DNA of 64,000 nucleotides from Streptomyces yatensis. Its GTDB lineage: Bacteria; Actinomycetota; Actinomycetes; Streptomycetales; Streptomycetaceae. Both the position numbers and the translations under genes were made by a program. Shown here in pieces: positions 43,943 through 53,664 of the stretch; position 1 is the stretch's first letter, and the number at the start of each line of letters is the position of its first letter. Location: positions 3,162,001 to 3,226,000 of the forward strand of contig NZ_CP072941.1 in NCBI RefSeq assembly GCF_018069625.1, written 5' to 3'. A model generated the notes under the pieces. It was not told the origin of the DNA and ran no database searches. It was given only the letters and a program-made list of their open reading frames with translations.

Positions 43943-44917
43943 GTGAGCACGTGCGCGACCGCTTCCCGCGACCTGTCCGAGCCGCTCGCCGGGACGGCGG
44001 CCACCGCCTCCACCTGGCTGTTGGTGGAACAGCCCGGGCCCTGGGGCACCGAGGCCCTTACCGCCAGCCGCCTCGACAGGGCCGTCGGACGCGCGCTGGA
44101 GCACGCCGCCGAGGGCACCGGCGTACGGGTCGCGCTGATCCGCCGCCCCGGCCGTCACGCCGATCTGCACACCGGCGCCCGGCACCGGGTCTTCGTGGCC
44201 CACACCCGGCCCGGCCGCTCCTGGATCCGCACCACCGCCCTGGACGATCCCGCACGGCTGCTCGGGCTGGACTTCGCCGCGCTGGGCGCGGGCGACCCCG
44301 GTGGGCTCACCCTGCGCCCCCACGACCCCGCCGCCTGGGAGGAGTACACCGGCGATCCGCTGGTGCTGGTGTGCACCAACGGCAAGCGCGACCGCTGCTG
44401 CGCCCTCCTCGGCCGCCCGCTCGCCGGTGAGCTGGCCGCCTCCGGTGTCCACGGCACCTGGGAGATCACCCATATCGGCGGCCACCGCTTCTCCCCCACC
44501 CTTGTCGTGCTGCCGCACGGCTACACCTACGGCCGTGCCACCGCGCAAGGCGTCAAGGATGTCATCGAAGCACTGCGGCAGGGCCGGGTCGTCACCGAGG
44601 GCTGCCGCGGCCGCTCCGCCTGGGGACGCCCCGCCCAGGCGGCGGAGCTGGCCGTCCGCGAGCTGACCGGCGAGGACGGGGTCGAGGCGCTGACCGTCGC
44701 GGGGACCGAGGGCGAGGCGCCGGTCTGGTCGGTGACCGTCGCGCACCGCGACGGCCGGGCCTGGCGGGTGAGCGTCGCGCAGGTGGCCGCGGCGCCGCCG
44801 CGGCCCGAGAGCTGCGGTTCGCCCCTGGGCTCCCCGGCCCGCATGAAGGTCGTCGGGATCCGGGCCGCCCAGCGGCCCGCACCCGGCGTACGCGCGATGG
44901 CCGCCGGGCGCCTCTGA
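43943..44917 (+). CDS. Sucrase/ferredoxin-like (thioredoxin-like [2Fe-2S] ferredoxin) protein
   Basis: 324-residue member of the sucraseferredoxin-like family (yeast Apd1 relatives). Candidate cluster ligands are Cys144 and Cys152/153 in CTNGKRDRCCA, and His177 and His181 in THIGGHRF, equivalent to the Cys2His2 [2Fe-2S] site of Apd1. An N-terminal thioredoxin-like half carries WLLVEQPGPWG. GTG start at 43943, with AGAGAGG about 14 bases upstream. The iron box directly before it predicts induction in iron starvation, perhaps for ferric-siderophore reduction or redox handling. Confidence 0.9.
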   Translation: MSTCATASRDLSEPLAGTAATASTWLLVEQPGPWGTEALTASRLDRAVGRALEHAAEGTGVRVALIRRPGRHADLHTGARHRVFVAHTRPGRSWIRTTALDDPARLLGLDFAALGAGDPGGLTLRPHDPAAWEEYTGDPLVLVCTNGKRDRCCALLGRPLAGELAASGVHGTWEITHIGGHRFSPTLVVLPHGYTYGRATAQGVKDVIEALRQGRVVTEGCRGRSAWGRPAQAAELAVRELTGEDGVEALTVAGTEGEAPVWSVTVAHRDGRAWRVSVAQVAAAPPRPESCGSPLGSPARMKVVGIRAAQRPAPGVRAMAAGRL

Positions 44918-44939
44918 GCGCAGGCCCCGCGGCCGCGCG

Positions 44940-45045
44940 GCACGCCGGGATCGCCGCTCCCGGGCCCCTCTCCGAGCCCGCGCCCCGCCCCGTGGCCCCC
45001 GACCACGCCCCGCCCCGTCGCCCCGGGATCGCCGCTCCCGGCCCC
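44940..45045. repeat. Repeated 17-base hairpin element
   Basis: Two copies of GGGATCGCCGCTCCCGG, near 44948 and 45025, each able to fold a short CGGGA/TCCCG stem, in the 184-base gap before the sensor kinase gene. They may be decayed terminator copies. Confidence 0.55.
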
Positions 45046-45101
45046 CTCCCCCGGGTCCTGACGCGGTCCCTCCGGCCCGCCCTTGGTTACCCTTCGTTGC
45101 C

Positions 45102-46772
45102 ATGAGCGCCGCGATACCGCCGGGGCAGGCAGCCACGGCCACAAGGTGGCGCATCGGCTGGCCCCGACGCGTCTTCTCCCAGGTCCTGCTGATGCAGCTG
45201 GCCATCGCCACGGGTATCACCGTGCTCGCGACCGGCCTCTTCCTCGCGCCGCTCAGCGACCACCTCGACGACCAGGCCATGCGCCGCGCCCTCGCCATCG
45301 CCCAGACCACGGCCGCCGAGCCCCGGCTGGCCGAGGCGCTCCAGCACACCCGGCCCACCGCCGACGGTCCCGTGCAGACCGAAGCGGAGCGCATCCGCCG
45401 GGCGACCGGCGCCGAGTATGTCGTGATCATGGATCGGCGGGGAGTGCGCTGGTCGCACACCTCACCGGACGAGATCGGCAAGCATGTCTCCACCGACCCC
45501 ACCGACGCCATCGAGGGCCGGGAGATCATGGAGATCGACGAGGGCACCCTCGGCCGCTCGGCCCGCGGCAAGGTGCCGCTGCGCGCCGAGAGCGGCCGTA
45601 TCGTGGGCGCCGTCTCGGTGGGCATCTCCTACGAGAGCGTGCGCGCCCGGCTCGTCGCCTCGGTCCCGGAGATGCTCGCCTACGCGGGCGGCGCGCTCGC
45701 CGTCGGCGCCCTGGCGGCGTATGTGGTCGCCCGCCGGCTCCAGCGACGCACCCATGACCTGGCCTTCTCCGATATCTCCGCGCTGCTCGCGGAGCGCGAG
45801 GCGATGCTGCACGGCATCCGGGAAGGGGTCGTCGCCCTCGATGCCCACGGCCGCATCCGGCTGATCAACGACGAGGCGCAGCGGCTGCTGGATCTGAGCC
45901 CCGAGGACACCGGCCGCCCCCTGGAGGCGGTGCTCGCCCCGGGCCGTACGACCGATGTGCTGTCCGGCCGGGTCACCGGCGCCGATCTGCTGACCGTCAG
46001 CGGCGGCCGGGTGCTGGTCGCCAACCGGATGCCGACGGACGACGGCGGTGCGGTGGTCACGCTCCGCGACCGCACCGAACTGGAGCGGCTGGGCCGCGAG
46101 CTGGACGGCACCCGGGGGCTGATCGACGCCCTGCGGGCACAGGACCATGAGCACGCCAACCGGATGCACACCCTCCTGGGGCTGCTCGAACTCGAACTGC
46201 ACGACGAGGCCATGGAGTTCATCACCGAGGCGATCGGGGTGCACCGGGCCACCGCCGAGCAGGTCACCGAGCGGGTGCACGATCCGCTGCTGGCCTCCCT
46301 GCTGGTCGGCAAGGCCGCGGTGGCCACCGAGCGCGGCGTCTCGCTGTCCGTCGCCGAGGACAGCCTGCTGCCCAACCGGCTGGTGGACCCGCCGGGGCTG
46401 GTGACGATCGTCGGCAATCTCATCGACAACGCCCTGGACGCGGCGGTCGGTTCGCGGGAGCCGCACGTCGAGGTGGAGCTGTGCGCGGACGACCGTACGG
46501 TGCTGCTGCGGGTCTCCGACACCGGCCCCGGGATCCCCGCCGACCGGCGCGATGTGGTCTTCACCGAGGGCTGGTCGACCAAGGAGCCGCCCGCGCACGG
46601 CAAGCGCGGCATAGGGCTCGCGCTGGTCCGCCGCCTCGCCGAACGCCAGGGTGGCAGCGTACGGGTGTCCGACCGCGAGGGCGGGGGCGCGGAGTTCACC
46701 GTCGTCCTCCCCGAGGCACTGGCCGAACAGCCCGCCGGGGCGCCGCTGACCGCGACAGGAGAGCCACGATGA
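45102..46772 (+). CDS. CitA/DcuS-type sensor histidine kinase
   Basis: 556 residues. A first membrane helix (~26-50), an extracellular sensor domain (~51-188), a second helix (~190-210), PAS (~230-320), a dimerisation region with RAQDHEHANRMHTLLGLL (phospho-acceptor His349, CitA type) and HATPase with NLIDNALDAA and DTGPGIP follow in order. This family senses carboxylates such as citrate or C4-dicarboxylates. Its stop overlaps the regulator start by 4 bp. The convergent DUF485-symporter operon is a plausible target. Confidence 0.92.
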   Translation: MSAAIPPGQAATATRWRIGWPRRVFSQVLLMQLAIATGITVLATGLFLAPLSDHLDDQAMRRALAIAQTTAAEPRLAEALQHTRPTADGPVQTEAERIRRATGAEYVVIMDRRGVRWSHTSPDEIGKHVSTDPTDAIEGREIMEIDEGTLGRSARGKVPLRAESGRIVGAVSVGISYESVRARLVASVPEMLAYAGGALAVGALAAYVVARRLQRRTHDLAFSDISALLAEREAMLHGIREGVVALDAHGRIRLINDEAQRLLDLSPEDTGRPLEAVLAPGRTTDVLSGRVTGADLLTVSGGRVLVANRMPTDDGGAVVTLRDRTELERLGRELDGTRGLIDALRAQDHEHANRMHTLLGLLELELHDEAMEFITEAIGVHRATAEQVTERVHDPLLASLLVGKAAVATERGVSLSVAEDSLLPNRLVDPPGLVTIVGNLIDNALDAAVGSREPHVEVELCADDRTVLLRVSDTGPGIPADRRDVVFTEGWSTKEPPAHGKRGIGLALVRRLAERQGGSVRVSDREGGGAEFTVVLPEALAEQPAGAPLTATGEPR

Positions 46773-47470
46773 CCCTTGGATCCGGACCGGGCGGGCTCCT
46801 GGAGGTGCTGGTCGTGGACGACGACGTCCGGGTGGCCCGGGTGAATGCCGCATACGTCGGGAAGGTGGCCGGTTTCCGCATTGCGGGGCAGGCGCACTCC
46901 GCCGCCGAGGCGCTGGCCGTCCTGGAGACCACCCCCGTCGACCTGGTACTGCTCGACCACTATCTGCCGGATGAGACGGGGCTGTCCCTGGTGCGGCGGC
47001 TGCGGCAGCTCGGCCACCACACCGACATCATCATGGTGACCGCGGCCCGCGATATCGCGACCGTCCAGGCGGCGATGCGCCATGGCGCGCTGCAGTACCT
47101 GGTCAAGCCCTTCACCTTCGCGGGGCTGCGCGCCAAGTTGGAGGGGTACGCGGCGCTGCGCCGTGCGCTGGAGGGCGACGGCGAGGCCGGACAGGACCAG
47201 GTGGACCGGATCTTCGGCGCCCTGGGAGGCGCATCGGCCGGCCCCGCGGAGCTGCCCAAGGGCCACTCGGCGCTCACCGCCGATCTCGTACGGGAGGTGC
47301 TGCGGGGCGCCGAGGGCCCGCTGTCGGCACAGGAGGTGGCCGAGCGCTCCTCGCTGAGCCGCCAGACCGCACAGCGCTATCTGAAGCTGCTGGAGCGCAC
47401 GGGTCGGGTGCGGCTCAGTCTGAAATACGGCGAGACCGGCCGCCCCGAGCATCGGTATGTGTGGGTCTGA
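46769..47470 (+). CDS. CitB/DcuR-type response regulator
   Basis: 233 residues from the ATG at 46769, which overlaps the kinase stop (ATGA). The receiver domain has VVDDDVRVARVN, phospho-acceptor D63 (VLLDHYLPD) and K113 (YLVKPF). The C-terminal helix-turn-helix reads LSAQEVAERSSLSRQTAQRYLKLLERTG, typical of DcuR/CitB regulators. It probably controls carboxylate transport or catabolism. Confidence 0.93.
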   Translation: MTLGSGPGGLLEVLVVDDDVRVARVNAAYVGKVAGFRIAGQAHSAAEALAVLETTPVDLVLLDHYLPDETGLSLVRRLRQLGHHTDIIMVTAARDIATVQAAMRHGALQYLVKPFTFAGLRAKLEGYAALRRALEGDGEAGQDQVDRIFGALGGASAGPAELPKGHSALTADLVREVLRGAEGPLSAQEVAERSSLSRQTAQRYLKLLERTGRVRLSLKYGETGRPEHRYVWV

Positions 47471-47506
47471 ACCCCGCCCTTGAAACCCACCCTCGAGCCC
47501 TGCCCG

Positions 47507-49114
47507 TCAGGCCGCGCCCGCCCCCGTGAGGGCCCGCACCTCCGTTTCGGCGTGCTGGGCGGCATGGCCGGGGACGTCGGCGGGCGCGGATGAGGTGACC
47601 GTCCCGAGCCAGCCCGCGAGGAACCCGAGGGGCACCGAGACCAGGCCCGGGTTCTGCAGCGGGAAGAGGTGGAAGTCCACCCCCGAGAAGATCGCGTCCG
47701 GGTCACCGGAGACCACCGGGGAGAGCACCACCAGCACCACCGCCGGCAGCAGCCCCCCGTAGACCGACCACACCGCGCCGCGGGCGGTGAACCGCCGCCA
47801 GAACAGCGAGTACAGCAGCACCGGGAGGTTCGCCGACGCGGCGGCGGCGAACGCGAGCCCCACCAGGAACGCCACATTGAGGTCGTCGGCGAGCAGCCCG
47901 AGCCCGATCGCGGCCGCCCCGATCCCCACCGCGGCGATCCGCGCGACCACCACCTCGCCGCGCGGGGTGCGGCCCGCCCGCCGGCTCAGCGAGCCATACA
48001 GGTCATGGGCGACGGAGGCCGAGGAGGCGAGGGTGATCCCGGCGACGACGGCGAGGATGGTGGCGAAGGCGATGGCCGCGACGACCGCGAACAGCACCGT
48101 GCCCCCGGTCGATCCGGCGCCGCCGCCGAGGTCGAGTGCCAGCAGCGGAACGGCCGTGTTCCCGGCCGCGTTGGAGGCCCGTACGGCATCGGTGCCCAGC
48201 ACGGCCGCGGCGCCGAAACCGAGCACGATCGTCATCAGGTAGAAGCCGCCGACCAGCCCGATCGCCCAGATCACCGAGCGGCGGGCGGCGCGGGCGGTGG
48301 GCACGGTGTAGAAGCGCGAGAGGATGTGCGGCAGTCCGGCGGTGCCCAGCACCAGGGCCAGGCCGAGGCTCACGAAGTCCAGCCGGGCGGTCCAGCCTCC
48401 GCCGTAGCTGAGGCCGGGGGCGAGGAAGTCCACGCCATGCCCGCTGTTGTGCGCCGCGGTGCTGAGCAGGGCGTCGAGATCGCCGCGGAAGCGGACGAGG
48501 ACCAGGGTGGTCAGCGCGATCGCCCCGCCCATCAGCAGCACGGCCTTCACGATCTGGATCCAGGTCGTGGCCCGCATCCCGCCCAGCGCCACGAAGACCA
48601 CCATCAGGGTGCCTACGCCGATCACCGTCCAGGCGCGGGCGCGGCCGCCCGTCTCCCCGATCAGCAGGGCGACCAGACTGCCGGCGCCGACCATCTGGGC
48701 CACGAGATAGAGCACACAGACCGTGACCGAGGAGATGCCCGCGGCGATCCGCACCGGGCGCTCCCGCATCCGGGCGGCCAGCACATCGGCCAGGGTGAAC
48801 CGGCCGCAGTTGCGGACGAGTTCGGCCACCAGCAGCAGGACCACCAGCCAGGCCACGAAGAAGCCCACGCAGTAGAGCACCCCGTCGTAGCCGAAGAGCG
48901 CGATGAGTCCGGAGATGCCGAGGAAGGACGCGGCGGACAGGTAGTCACCCGCGATGGCGAACCCGTTCTCCATCGGGGAGAACAGCCGACCGCCCGCGTA
49001 GAACTCCTCCGGCGAGCCGTGCCGTCGGCGCCCCGCCCAGGTGGTGATCCCCAGGGTGGCCGCCACGAAGACGCCGAAGAGCAGCAGCGCCAGGCTCCGC
49101 TGATCACCCGTCAC
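47507..49114 (-). CDS. Sodium/solute symporter, acetate/monocarboxylate (ActP) type
   Basis: 535-residue SSS-family transporter with about 13 hydrophobic segments. Family motifs include EEFYAGGRLFSPMENGFAIAGDYLSAASFLG and RFYTVPTARAARRSVIWA-like regions. GTG start at 49114 overlaps the DUF485 stop by 4 bp (GTGA). The DUF485-symporter order is that of yjcH-actP, so acetate, pyruvate or another short carboxylate is the likely substrate. It converges on the two-component system, 36 bases between stops. Confidence 0.93.
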   Translation of the reverse strand: MTGDQRSLALLLFGVFVAATLGITTWAGRRRHGSPEEFYAGGRLFSPMENGFAIAGDYLSAASFLGISGLIALFGYDGVLYCVGFFVAWLVVLLLVAELVRNCGRFTLADVLAARMRERPVRIAAGISSVTVCVLYLVAQMVGAGSLVALLIGETGGRARAWTVIGVGTLMVVFVALGGMRATTWIQIVKAVLLMGGAIALTTLVLVRFRGDLDALLSTAAHNSGHGVDFLAPGLSYGGGWTARLDFVSLGLALVLGTAGLPHILSRFYTVPTARAARRSVIWAIGLVGGFYLMTIVLGFGAAAVLGTDAVRASNAAGNTAVPLLALDLGGGAGSTGGTVLFAVVAAIAFATILAVVAGITLASSASVAHDLYGSLSRRAGRTPRGEVVVARIAAVGIGAAAIGLGLLADDLNVAFLVGLAFAAAASANLPVLLYSLFWRRFTARGAVWSVYGGLLPAVVLVVLSPVVSGDPDAIFSGVDFHLFPLQNPGLVSVPLGFLAGWLGTVTSSAPADVPGHAAQHAETEVRALTGAGAA

Positions 49115-49563
49115 CGGCCGCGCCCCCGCATCATCTCCTGCGTCACCCAGCGCAGTTCGAGCGCGACCCGGTCCCGGCGCAGCCGTGCGTGCCGGGCGTA
49201 CGCCCACGTCAGCAGGAAGGTGGTGGCGAACTGCCCGAGCCCCGCGACCATCGCCACATTCAGGGTGCCCACGACCGGGCGGGCCATCAGACCGGGGGCG
49301 GCGGTCGCCGCGACGACATAGGCGAGGTACCAGAGGAGGAACGCGGCGGCCGCCGGGAAGACGAACCGGCGGTAGCGCCGGCGCACCTCCTGAAACGCGG
49401 CGCTGCCGTGCACCTCCGTGTAGACCTCCCGGGCGGCGGGCGGACGCGCGGGCCGAGCCGCGCTGTCCGTGTCGTCCGGCTCGCCCCGGCCGGACGCGAG
49501 CGCGTCGTACCACGGATCTTCCACCCGCGCCGCTCCCGTATCGCGAGCGTTGTGCATGTCCAC
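49111..49563 (-). CDS. DUF485 membrane protein (symporter partner)
   Basis: About 150 residues. An N-terminal polar 45-residue region precedes the DUF485 core EVRRRYRRFVFPAAAAFLLWYLAYV with two membrane helices (~68-90, ~103-123). The GTG at 49563 is favoured, with GAGGAG 8 bases before it; a GTG at 49572 and an ATG at 49557 are alternatives. YjcH-like proteins accompany ActP transporters; their exact role is unclear. First gene of the operon. Confidence 0.88.
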   Translation of the reverse strand: MDMHNARDTGAARVEDPWYDALASGRGEPDDTDSAARPARPPAAREVYTEVHGSAAFQEVRRRYRRFVFPAAAAFLLWYLAYVVAATAAPGLMARPVVGTLNVAMVAGLGQFATTFLLTWAYARHARLRRDRVALELRWVTQEMMRGRGR

Positions 49564-49720
49564 CCCGAACACTCCTCGTTCACTGCCGCATTCGCCGCGT
49601 GACCAAGGATGGGCAGATCAGAAAGATCCGGGGCCCTTCAATACCGGACGTTCACCCCATCAGGTGACTCAGGTGATGAACGACCCGGAATCGGCACTCC
49701 GGAAGGGGCGGGGGAACGCC

Positions 49721-49750
49721 GGCGGGGCCTCCCGGGTGGGAGACCCCGCC
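49721..49750 (-). terminator. Intrinsic terminator of parE
   Basis: 13-bp arms (49721-49733 and 49738-49750) with one G-U wobble and a 4-base loop, 28 bases past the parE stop. Confidence 0.75.
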
Positions 49751-49777
49751 GAACCGGCCGTGGCGACGGGCCGGGCG

Positions 49778-51901
49778 TCAGACGTCGATGCGCGACCGGT
49801 CCAGGGTCGCCGCCGAGTTGGTGATGAACTCCTTACGGGGCGCGACCTCATTGCCCATGAGCAGGTCGAAGGCGCGCTCGGCGGCCTCCAGGTCGCTGAT
49901 GTTGATGCGCCGCAGGGTGCGGTGGCGCGGGTCCATCGTGGTCTCCGCGAGCTGGTCGGCGTCCATCTCGCCGAGACCCTTGTAGCGCTGGATGCCGTCC
50001 TTGTAGCGGATCTCGCGGCGCTGGAGGTCCAGCAGCGTCTCCTGGAGCTCCTGGTCGGAGTAGGTGTAGACGTACTTGCTCTGCCCCCGCTTGGGGTTCA
50101 CCAGCTCCACCCGGTGCAGCGGCGGCACCGCCGAGAAGACCCGTCCCTGCTCGACCATCGGCCGCATGTAGCGCTGGAAGAGGGTCAGCAGCAGACAGCG
50201 GATGTGCGCGCCGTCGACATCGGCGTCGGCGAGGAAGATCACCTTGCCGTAGCGCGCCTGGTCGATGTCGAAGGTCCGGCCCGATCCGGCCCCTATCACC
50301 TGGATGATCGCGCCGCACTCGGCGTTCTTGAGCATGTCCGAGATCGATGACTTCTGCACATTCAGGATCTTGCCGCGGATCGGCAGCAGCGCCTGGAACT
50401 CGGAGTTCCGGGCCAGCTTGGCCGTACCCAGCGCCGAGTCCCCCTCGACGATGAACAGCTCGCTGCGGCCCACATCGTCGCTGCGGCAGTCGGCCAGCTT
50501 CGCGGGCAGCGAAGAGGACTCCAGCGCGGTCTTACGGCGCTGCGCCTCCTTGTGCTGGCGGGCCGCGATGCGCGTACGGGCCGCGGCCACGACCTTCTCC
50601 AGGACGGCCCGGGCCTGCTGCTTGGCATCCCGCTTGGAGGAGGTCAGGAACTCCTTGAGCTCCTTGGAGACCACATTGGCCACGATCCGGGAGGCCGCCG
50701 AGGTGCCCAGCACCTCCTTGGTCTGGCCCTCGAACTGCGGCTCGGCCAGCCGGACGGTCACCACCGCCGTCAGGCCCTCCATGGCGTCGTCCTTGACGAC
50801 GTCGTCCTCGGCGACGCGCAGCAGCTTGGAGGTGCGCAGGGCCTCGTTGACGGTCCTGGTGATCGCGCGCTCGAAGCCGGCGACATGGGTGCCGCCCTTG
50901 GGGGTCGCGATGATGTTGACGAACGACTTCACGGTCGTGTCGTATCCGGTGCCCCACCGCAGCGCGATGTCGACGCCCAGGTCGCGGGTGACCTCGGTCG
51001 GCGTCATATGGCCGCGGTCGTCGAGGACCGGCACGGTCTCCTTGAAGGTGCCCTGCCCGGACAGCCGCAGCACATCGCAGACGGCCTTGTCCTGGGCGAG
51101 GTACTCGCAGAACTCGCTGATCCCCCCGTCGTAGCGGAAGGTCTCCTCGACCGGCCCCTCCCGCCCCTCCAGGGCCCGCTCGTCCCGGACGACCAGGGTC
51201 AGCCCCGGCACCAGGAACGCGGTCTGCCGGGCGCGGGCGTGCAGCGCCTCCAGGGAGAGCTTGGCGTCCTTGAGGAAGATCTGGCGATCCGCCCAGTAGC
51301 GGATGCGGGTGCCGGTGCGGGTCTTGGGGACCCTCTTGCCCTTGAGGAGACCGCTGGACGGGTCGAACGGAGCGTCCGGCCCGGATTCGGTGAAGATCCC
51401 GGGGACGCCGCGGCGGAAGCTGATCGCGTGGGTCTTGGCGTCGCGGTCCACCTCCACGTCGAGACGGGCGGACAGCGCGTTCACCACGGAGGCGCCGACG
51501 CCGTGCAGACCGCCGGAGGCCGCGTACGAGCCGCCGCCGAACTTTCCGCCGGCGTGCAGCTTGGTCATCACGACCTCGACGCCGGACAGCCCCGTCTTGG
51601 GCTCGACGTCCACCGGGATCCCCCGGCCGTTGTCGCGCACCTCCACGGAGCCGTCGTCGTGGAGGATGACCTCGATGTGATCGCAGAAGCCGCCGAGGGC
51701 CTCGTCGACCGAGTTGTCGATGATCTCCCAGAGGCAGTGGCTGAGTCCACGGCTGTCGGTAGAGCCGATGTACATGCCAGGGCGCTTGCGCACTGCCTCG
51801 AGCCCCTCGAGGACGAGAAGGTGCCGCGCGGTGTAGTTGGAGCCGCCCCGGTCTGCTCCGGTCAGCAGCGCAGTGGACGGCACGGACGTGTCGGCGGTCA
51901 C
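49778..51901 (-). CDS. parE: DNA topoisomerase IV subunit B
   Basis: 707 residues from a GTG at 51901 (VTADTSVPSTALL), preceded by GAGGAG. GHKL ATPase motifs EIIDNSVDEALGG, VRDNGRGIP and GGLHGVGASVVNALS are followed by a transducer domain and the TOPRIM motifs EGDSALG and DADVDGAHI. The C-terminus ends RKEFITNSAATLDRSRIDV. It hydrolyses ATP to drive ParC-mediated strand passage. A gyrB reading is less likely because parC is in the same neighbourhood and the gene is not beside dnaA/recF. Confidence 0.95.
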   Translation of the reverse strand: MTADTSVPSTALLTGADRGGSNYTARHLLVLEGLEAVRKRPGMYIGSTDSRGLSHCLWEIIDNSVDEALGGFCDHIEVILHDDGSVEVRDNGRGIPVDVEPKTGLSGVEVVMTKLHAGGKFGGGSYAASGGLHGVGASVVNALSARLDVEVDRDAKTHAISFRRGVPGIFTESGPDAPFDPSSGLLKGKRVPKTRTGTRIRYWADRQIFLKDAKLSLEALHARARQTAFLVPGLTLVVRDERALEGREGPVEETFRYDGGISEFCEYLAQDKAVCDVLRLSGQGTFKETVPVLDDRGHMTPTEVTRDLGVDIALRWGTGYDTTVKSFVNIIATPKGGTHVAGFERAITRTVNEALRTSKLLRVAEDDVVKDDAMEGLTAVVTVRLAEPQFEGQTKEVLGTSAASRIVANVVSKELKEFLTSSKRDAKQQARAVLEKVVAAARTRIAARQHKEAQRRKTALESSSLPAKLADCRSDDVGRSELFIVEGDSALGTAKLARNSEFQALLPIRGKILNVQKSSISDMLKNAECGAIIQVIGAGSGRTFDIDQARYGKVIFLADADVDGAHIRCLLLTLFQRYMRPMVEQGRVFSAVPPLHRVELVNPKRGQSKYVYTYSDQELQETLLDLQRREIRYKDGIQRYKGLGEMDADQLAETTMDPRHRTLRRINISDLEAAERAFDLLMGNEVAPRKEFITNSAATLDRSRIDV

Positions 51902-52342
51902 GCGGTTCGCTCCTCGCTGAATTTCTGGTTGGCCCAGCTGTGGGCACGATGGTGGCATGGTCGCCCGTCAGAGCGTACCGAGGCCTGATAGAGCCTTTGT
52001 GCCGCCACCCGTTGAAACGTCCATGCTAGTCGCACCGGCCACCGTTTCGCTCGTACGTTCGATATCTCGTGGCGGTGCCGCACACATCACGTTCCCTTTC
52101 AGGCATGAACCATTTAGGCTCCGGGCACGTCATCATTCACAACCGGCAACCCGGCCGGGAGGGTGAACCAGACAAACGACGCAATAGACCAAAGCTAGGC
52201 AATACGGCTCATTCGCCGCCAAACGTCACCATCCGGCCTACTCAGAAGCAATTTTTGGGAAAAAGCCACGAGCGGGAACGATTTCAGGCTGGTTGGATGT
52301 TGACCCTGGTACGACAGCTCGTCGAGCTAGAGAAGAGGCGAC
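51902..52342. other. Intergenic region between divergent parE and the DUF7455 gene
   Basis: About 440 bases without a gene, distinctly AT-richer than average. A possible ECF/SigR-like promoter GGGAAC (52274-52279)-N19-GTTG (52299-52302) points to the DUF7455 gene; confidence is low. TTGACC at 52300-52305 has no -10 at usual spacing. Confidence 0.4.
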
Positions 52343-52573
52343 GTGACTACTGTTCTGACCCCCGCGAGCCCGTTGACGGCCGCTGACCGCTGCGACCGCT
52401 GCGGCGCCCAGGCGTACCTGCGCGTGGTGCTGATCAGCGGTGGTGAACTGCTCTTCTGTGCCCATCACGGGCGCAAGTTCGAGCCGGAACTCAAGAAGAT
52501 CGCCGCGGAAATACAGGACGAGACCGAGCGGCTCACCGCAGCTCCGGCGTCCGCGTCCGACGACGAACGCTGA
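52343..52573 (+). CDS. DUF7455 small zinc-binding-like protein
   Basis: 76 residues from a GTG at 52343, preceded by AGAAGAGG. Cys/His residues in DRCDRCGAQ and LFCAHHGRKF form a probable zinc site, and the C-terminus is helical and charged. A short family widespread in actinobacteria, function unknown. Located between parE and the protease-hrdB block. Confidence 0.85.
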   Translation: MTTVLTPASPLTAADRCDRCGAQAYLRVVLISGGELLFCAHHGRKFEPELKKIAAEIQDETERLTAAPASASDDER

Positions 52574-52738
52574 CGCCTCACACCCACGACGACGAGCGAC
52601 GCCGGCCCAGGGCCGGATTCGGGCGGTCTGCCCCCTGAGTGGGGCGGCCGCCCACGCTCGTTTCGTGGACCCGTCCACACCACCCCACGGGCCCTCCGGG
52701 GCTCCTTCCGGGATTCACCGCCATCCCGGCACTCCGCA

Positions 52739-53569
52739 TCAGTCATGGGCGGCCACCAGATCGGCCACCGCCGAGATCCTCGTGTAGACGCCCGGCCGCC
52801 CCGCCACAGCGCATCCGCTGCCCCAGGACACCAGGCCCACCAGCCGCCCCCGGGCGACCAGCGGCCCTCCGCTGTCCCCCTGACAGGCGTCCCGGCCCCC
52901 GTTCGGCAGCCCCGCGCAGACCATGGACCGCGGATCGTAGTCCCCCTCCGCGTTGCCCGGATAGGCGCGCTCACAGACCGTGTCGGCCAGCACCTGCACC
53001 GACGCCGTGCGCAGCGCCGACGCATAGCTGCCATCGCCCTCCGTATCACCCCAGCCGTACACCGCGGCCTTTTCGCCCGGCCGGTACGCCTGGTCGCCGC
53101 TGCCCGCCATGGGGATCGTGTAGGCCGCCGGCACCGCGACCCCCAGGGTGAGCACCGCGATGTCTCCAGCCCTGTTGTCGCCCTCGTACGCCGGATTGAC
53201 CCACACGCGCGCCGTCGGGTACTCCACCCCGTCGCTCTTCCGCAGGTCATTGCGGCCGATGATCACCCTGAGGTCCTTGACCTGCCGCCAGTCCATGCCG
53301 AGCACCCCACGGCTCAGACAGTGGGCCGCCGTGATGACCGTCGTGGGCCCCACCACCGCCCCGCCACAGAACTGGCCCGACCTCTTGTCCCCGAAGAGCG
53401 CACGGCTGGCCAGGGCCACCGTCCAGGGCGCCTCGACCGTACGGGCCGGATGCCCGCCGATCACGACACGGTCGGCCGTCGCCGGAGCGGGCGCGGTGAG
53501 CACCATCGCGAGCGCGGCGGCCAACGGCACCACCAGGACGACGAGGAGCGAGCGGAGCGACGTACGCAT
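52739..53569 (-). CDS. Secreted trypsin-like serine protease (S1)
   Basis: 276 residues from the ATG at 53569, with CAGGAGG upstream. A signal peptide (about 1-32) is followed by a chymotrypsin fold with catalytic His83 (TAAHC), Asp136 (GDIAVL) and Ser233 (QGDSGGP). Asp227, six residues before Ser233, gives Arg/Lys specificity. No long propeptide is seen: RVVIGGHPA follows the signal peptide almost at once. Cysteines pair as in trypsins. Convergent with the DUF7455 gene. Confidence 0.94.
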   Translation of the reverse strand: MRTSLRSLLVVLVVPLAAALAMVLTAPAPATADRVVIGGHPARTVEAPWTVALASRALFGDKRSGQFCGGAVVGPTTVITAAHCLSRGVLGMDWRQVKDLRVIIGRNDLRKSDGVEYPTARVWVNPAYEGDNRAGDIAVLTLGVAVPAAYTIPMAGSGDQAYRPGEKAAVYGWGDTEGDGSYASALRTASVQVLADTVCERAYPGNAEGDYDPRSMVCAGLPNGGRDACQGDSGGPLVARGRLVGLVSWGSGCAVAGRPGVYTRISAVADLVAAHD

Positions 53570-53664
53570 GCAGCCTCCTGACCATACGGAGCGTCTCGCA
53601 CACTCAGGGTTACCCCCTGCGTCGCACATCGCATCCCGGATGGGCCAAGCGGGGAACATGGCGC

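Noticed and set aside
52300..52333. Vegetative promoter TTGACC...TAGAGA before the DUF7455 gene
   Set aside because: The spacer would be 22 bases, outside the normal 16-19.
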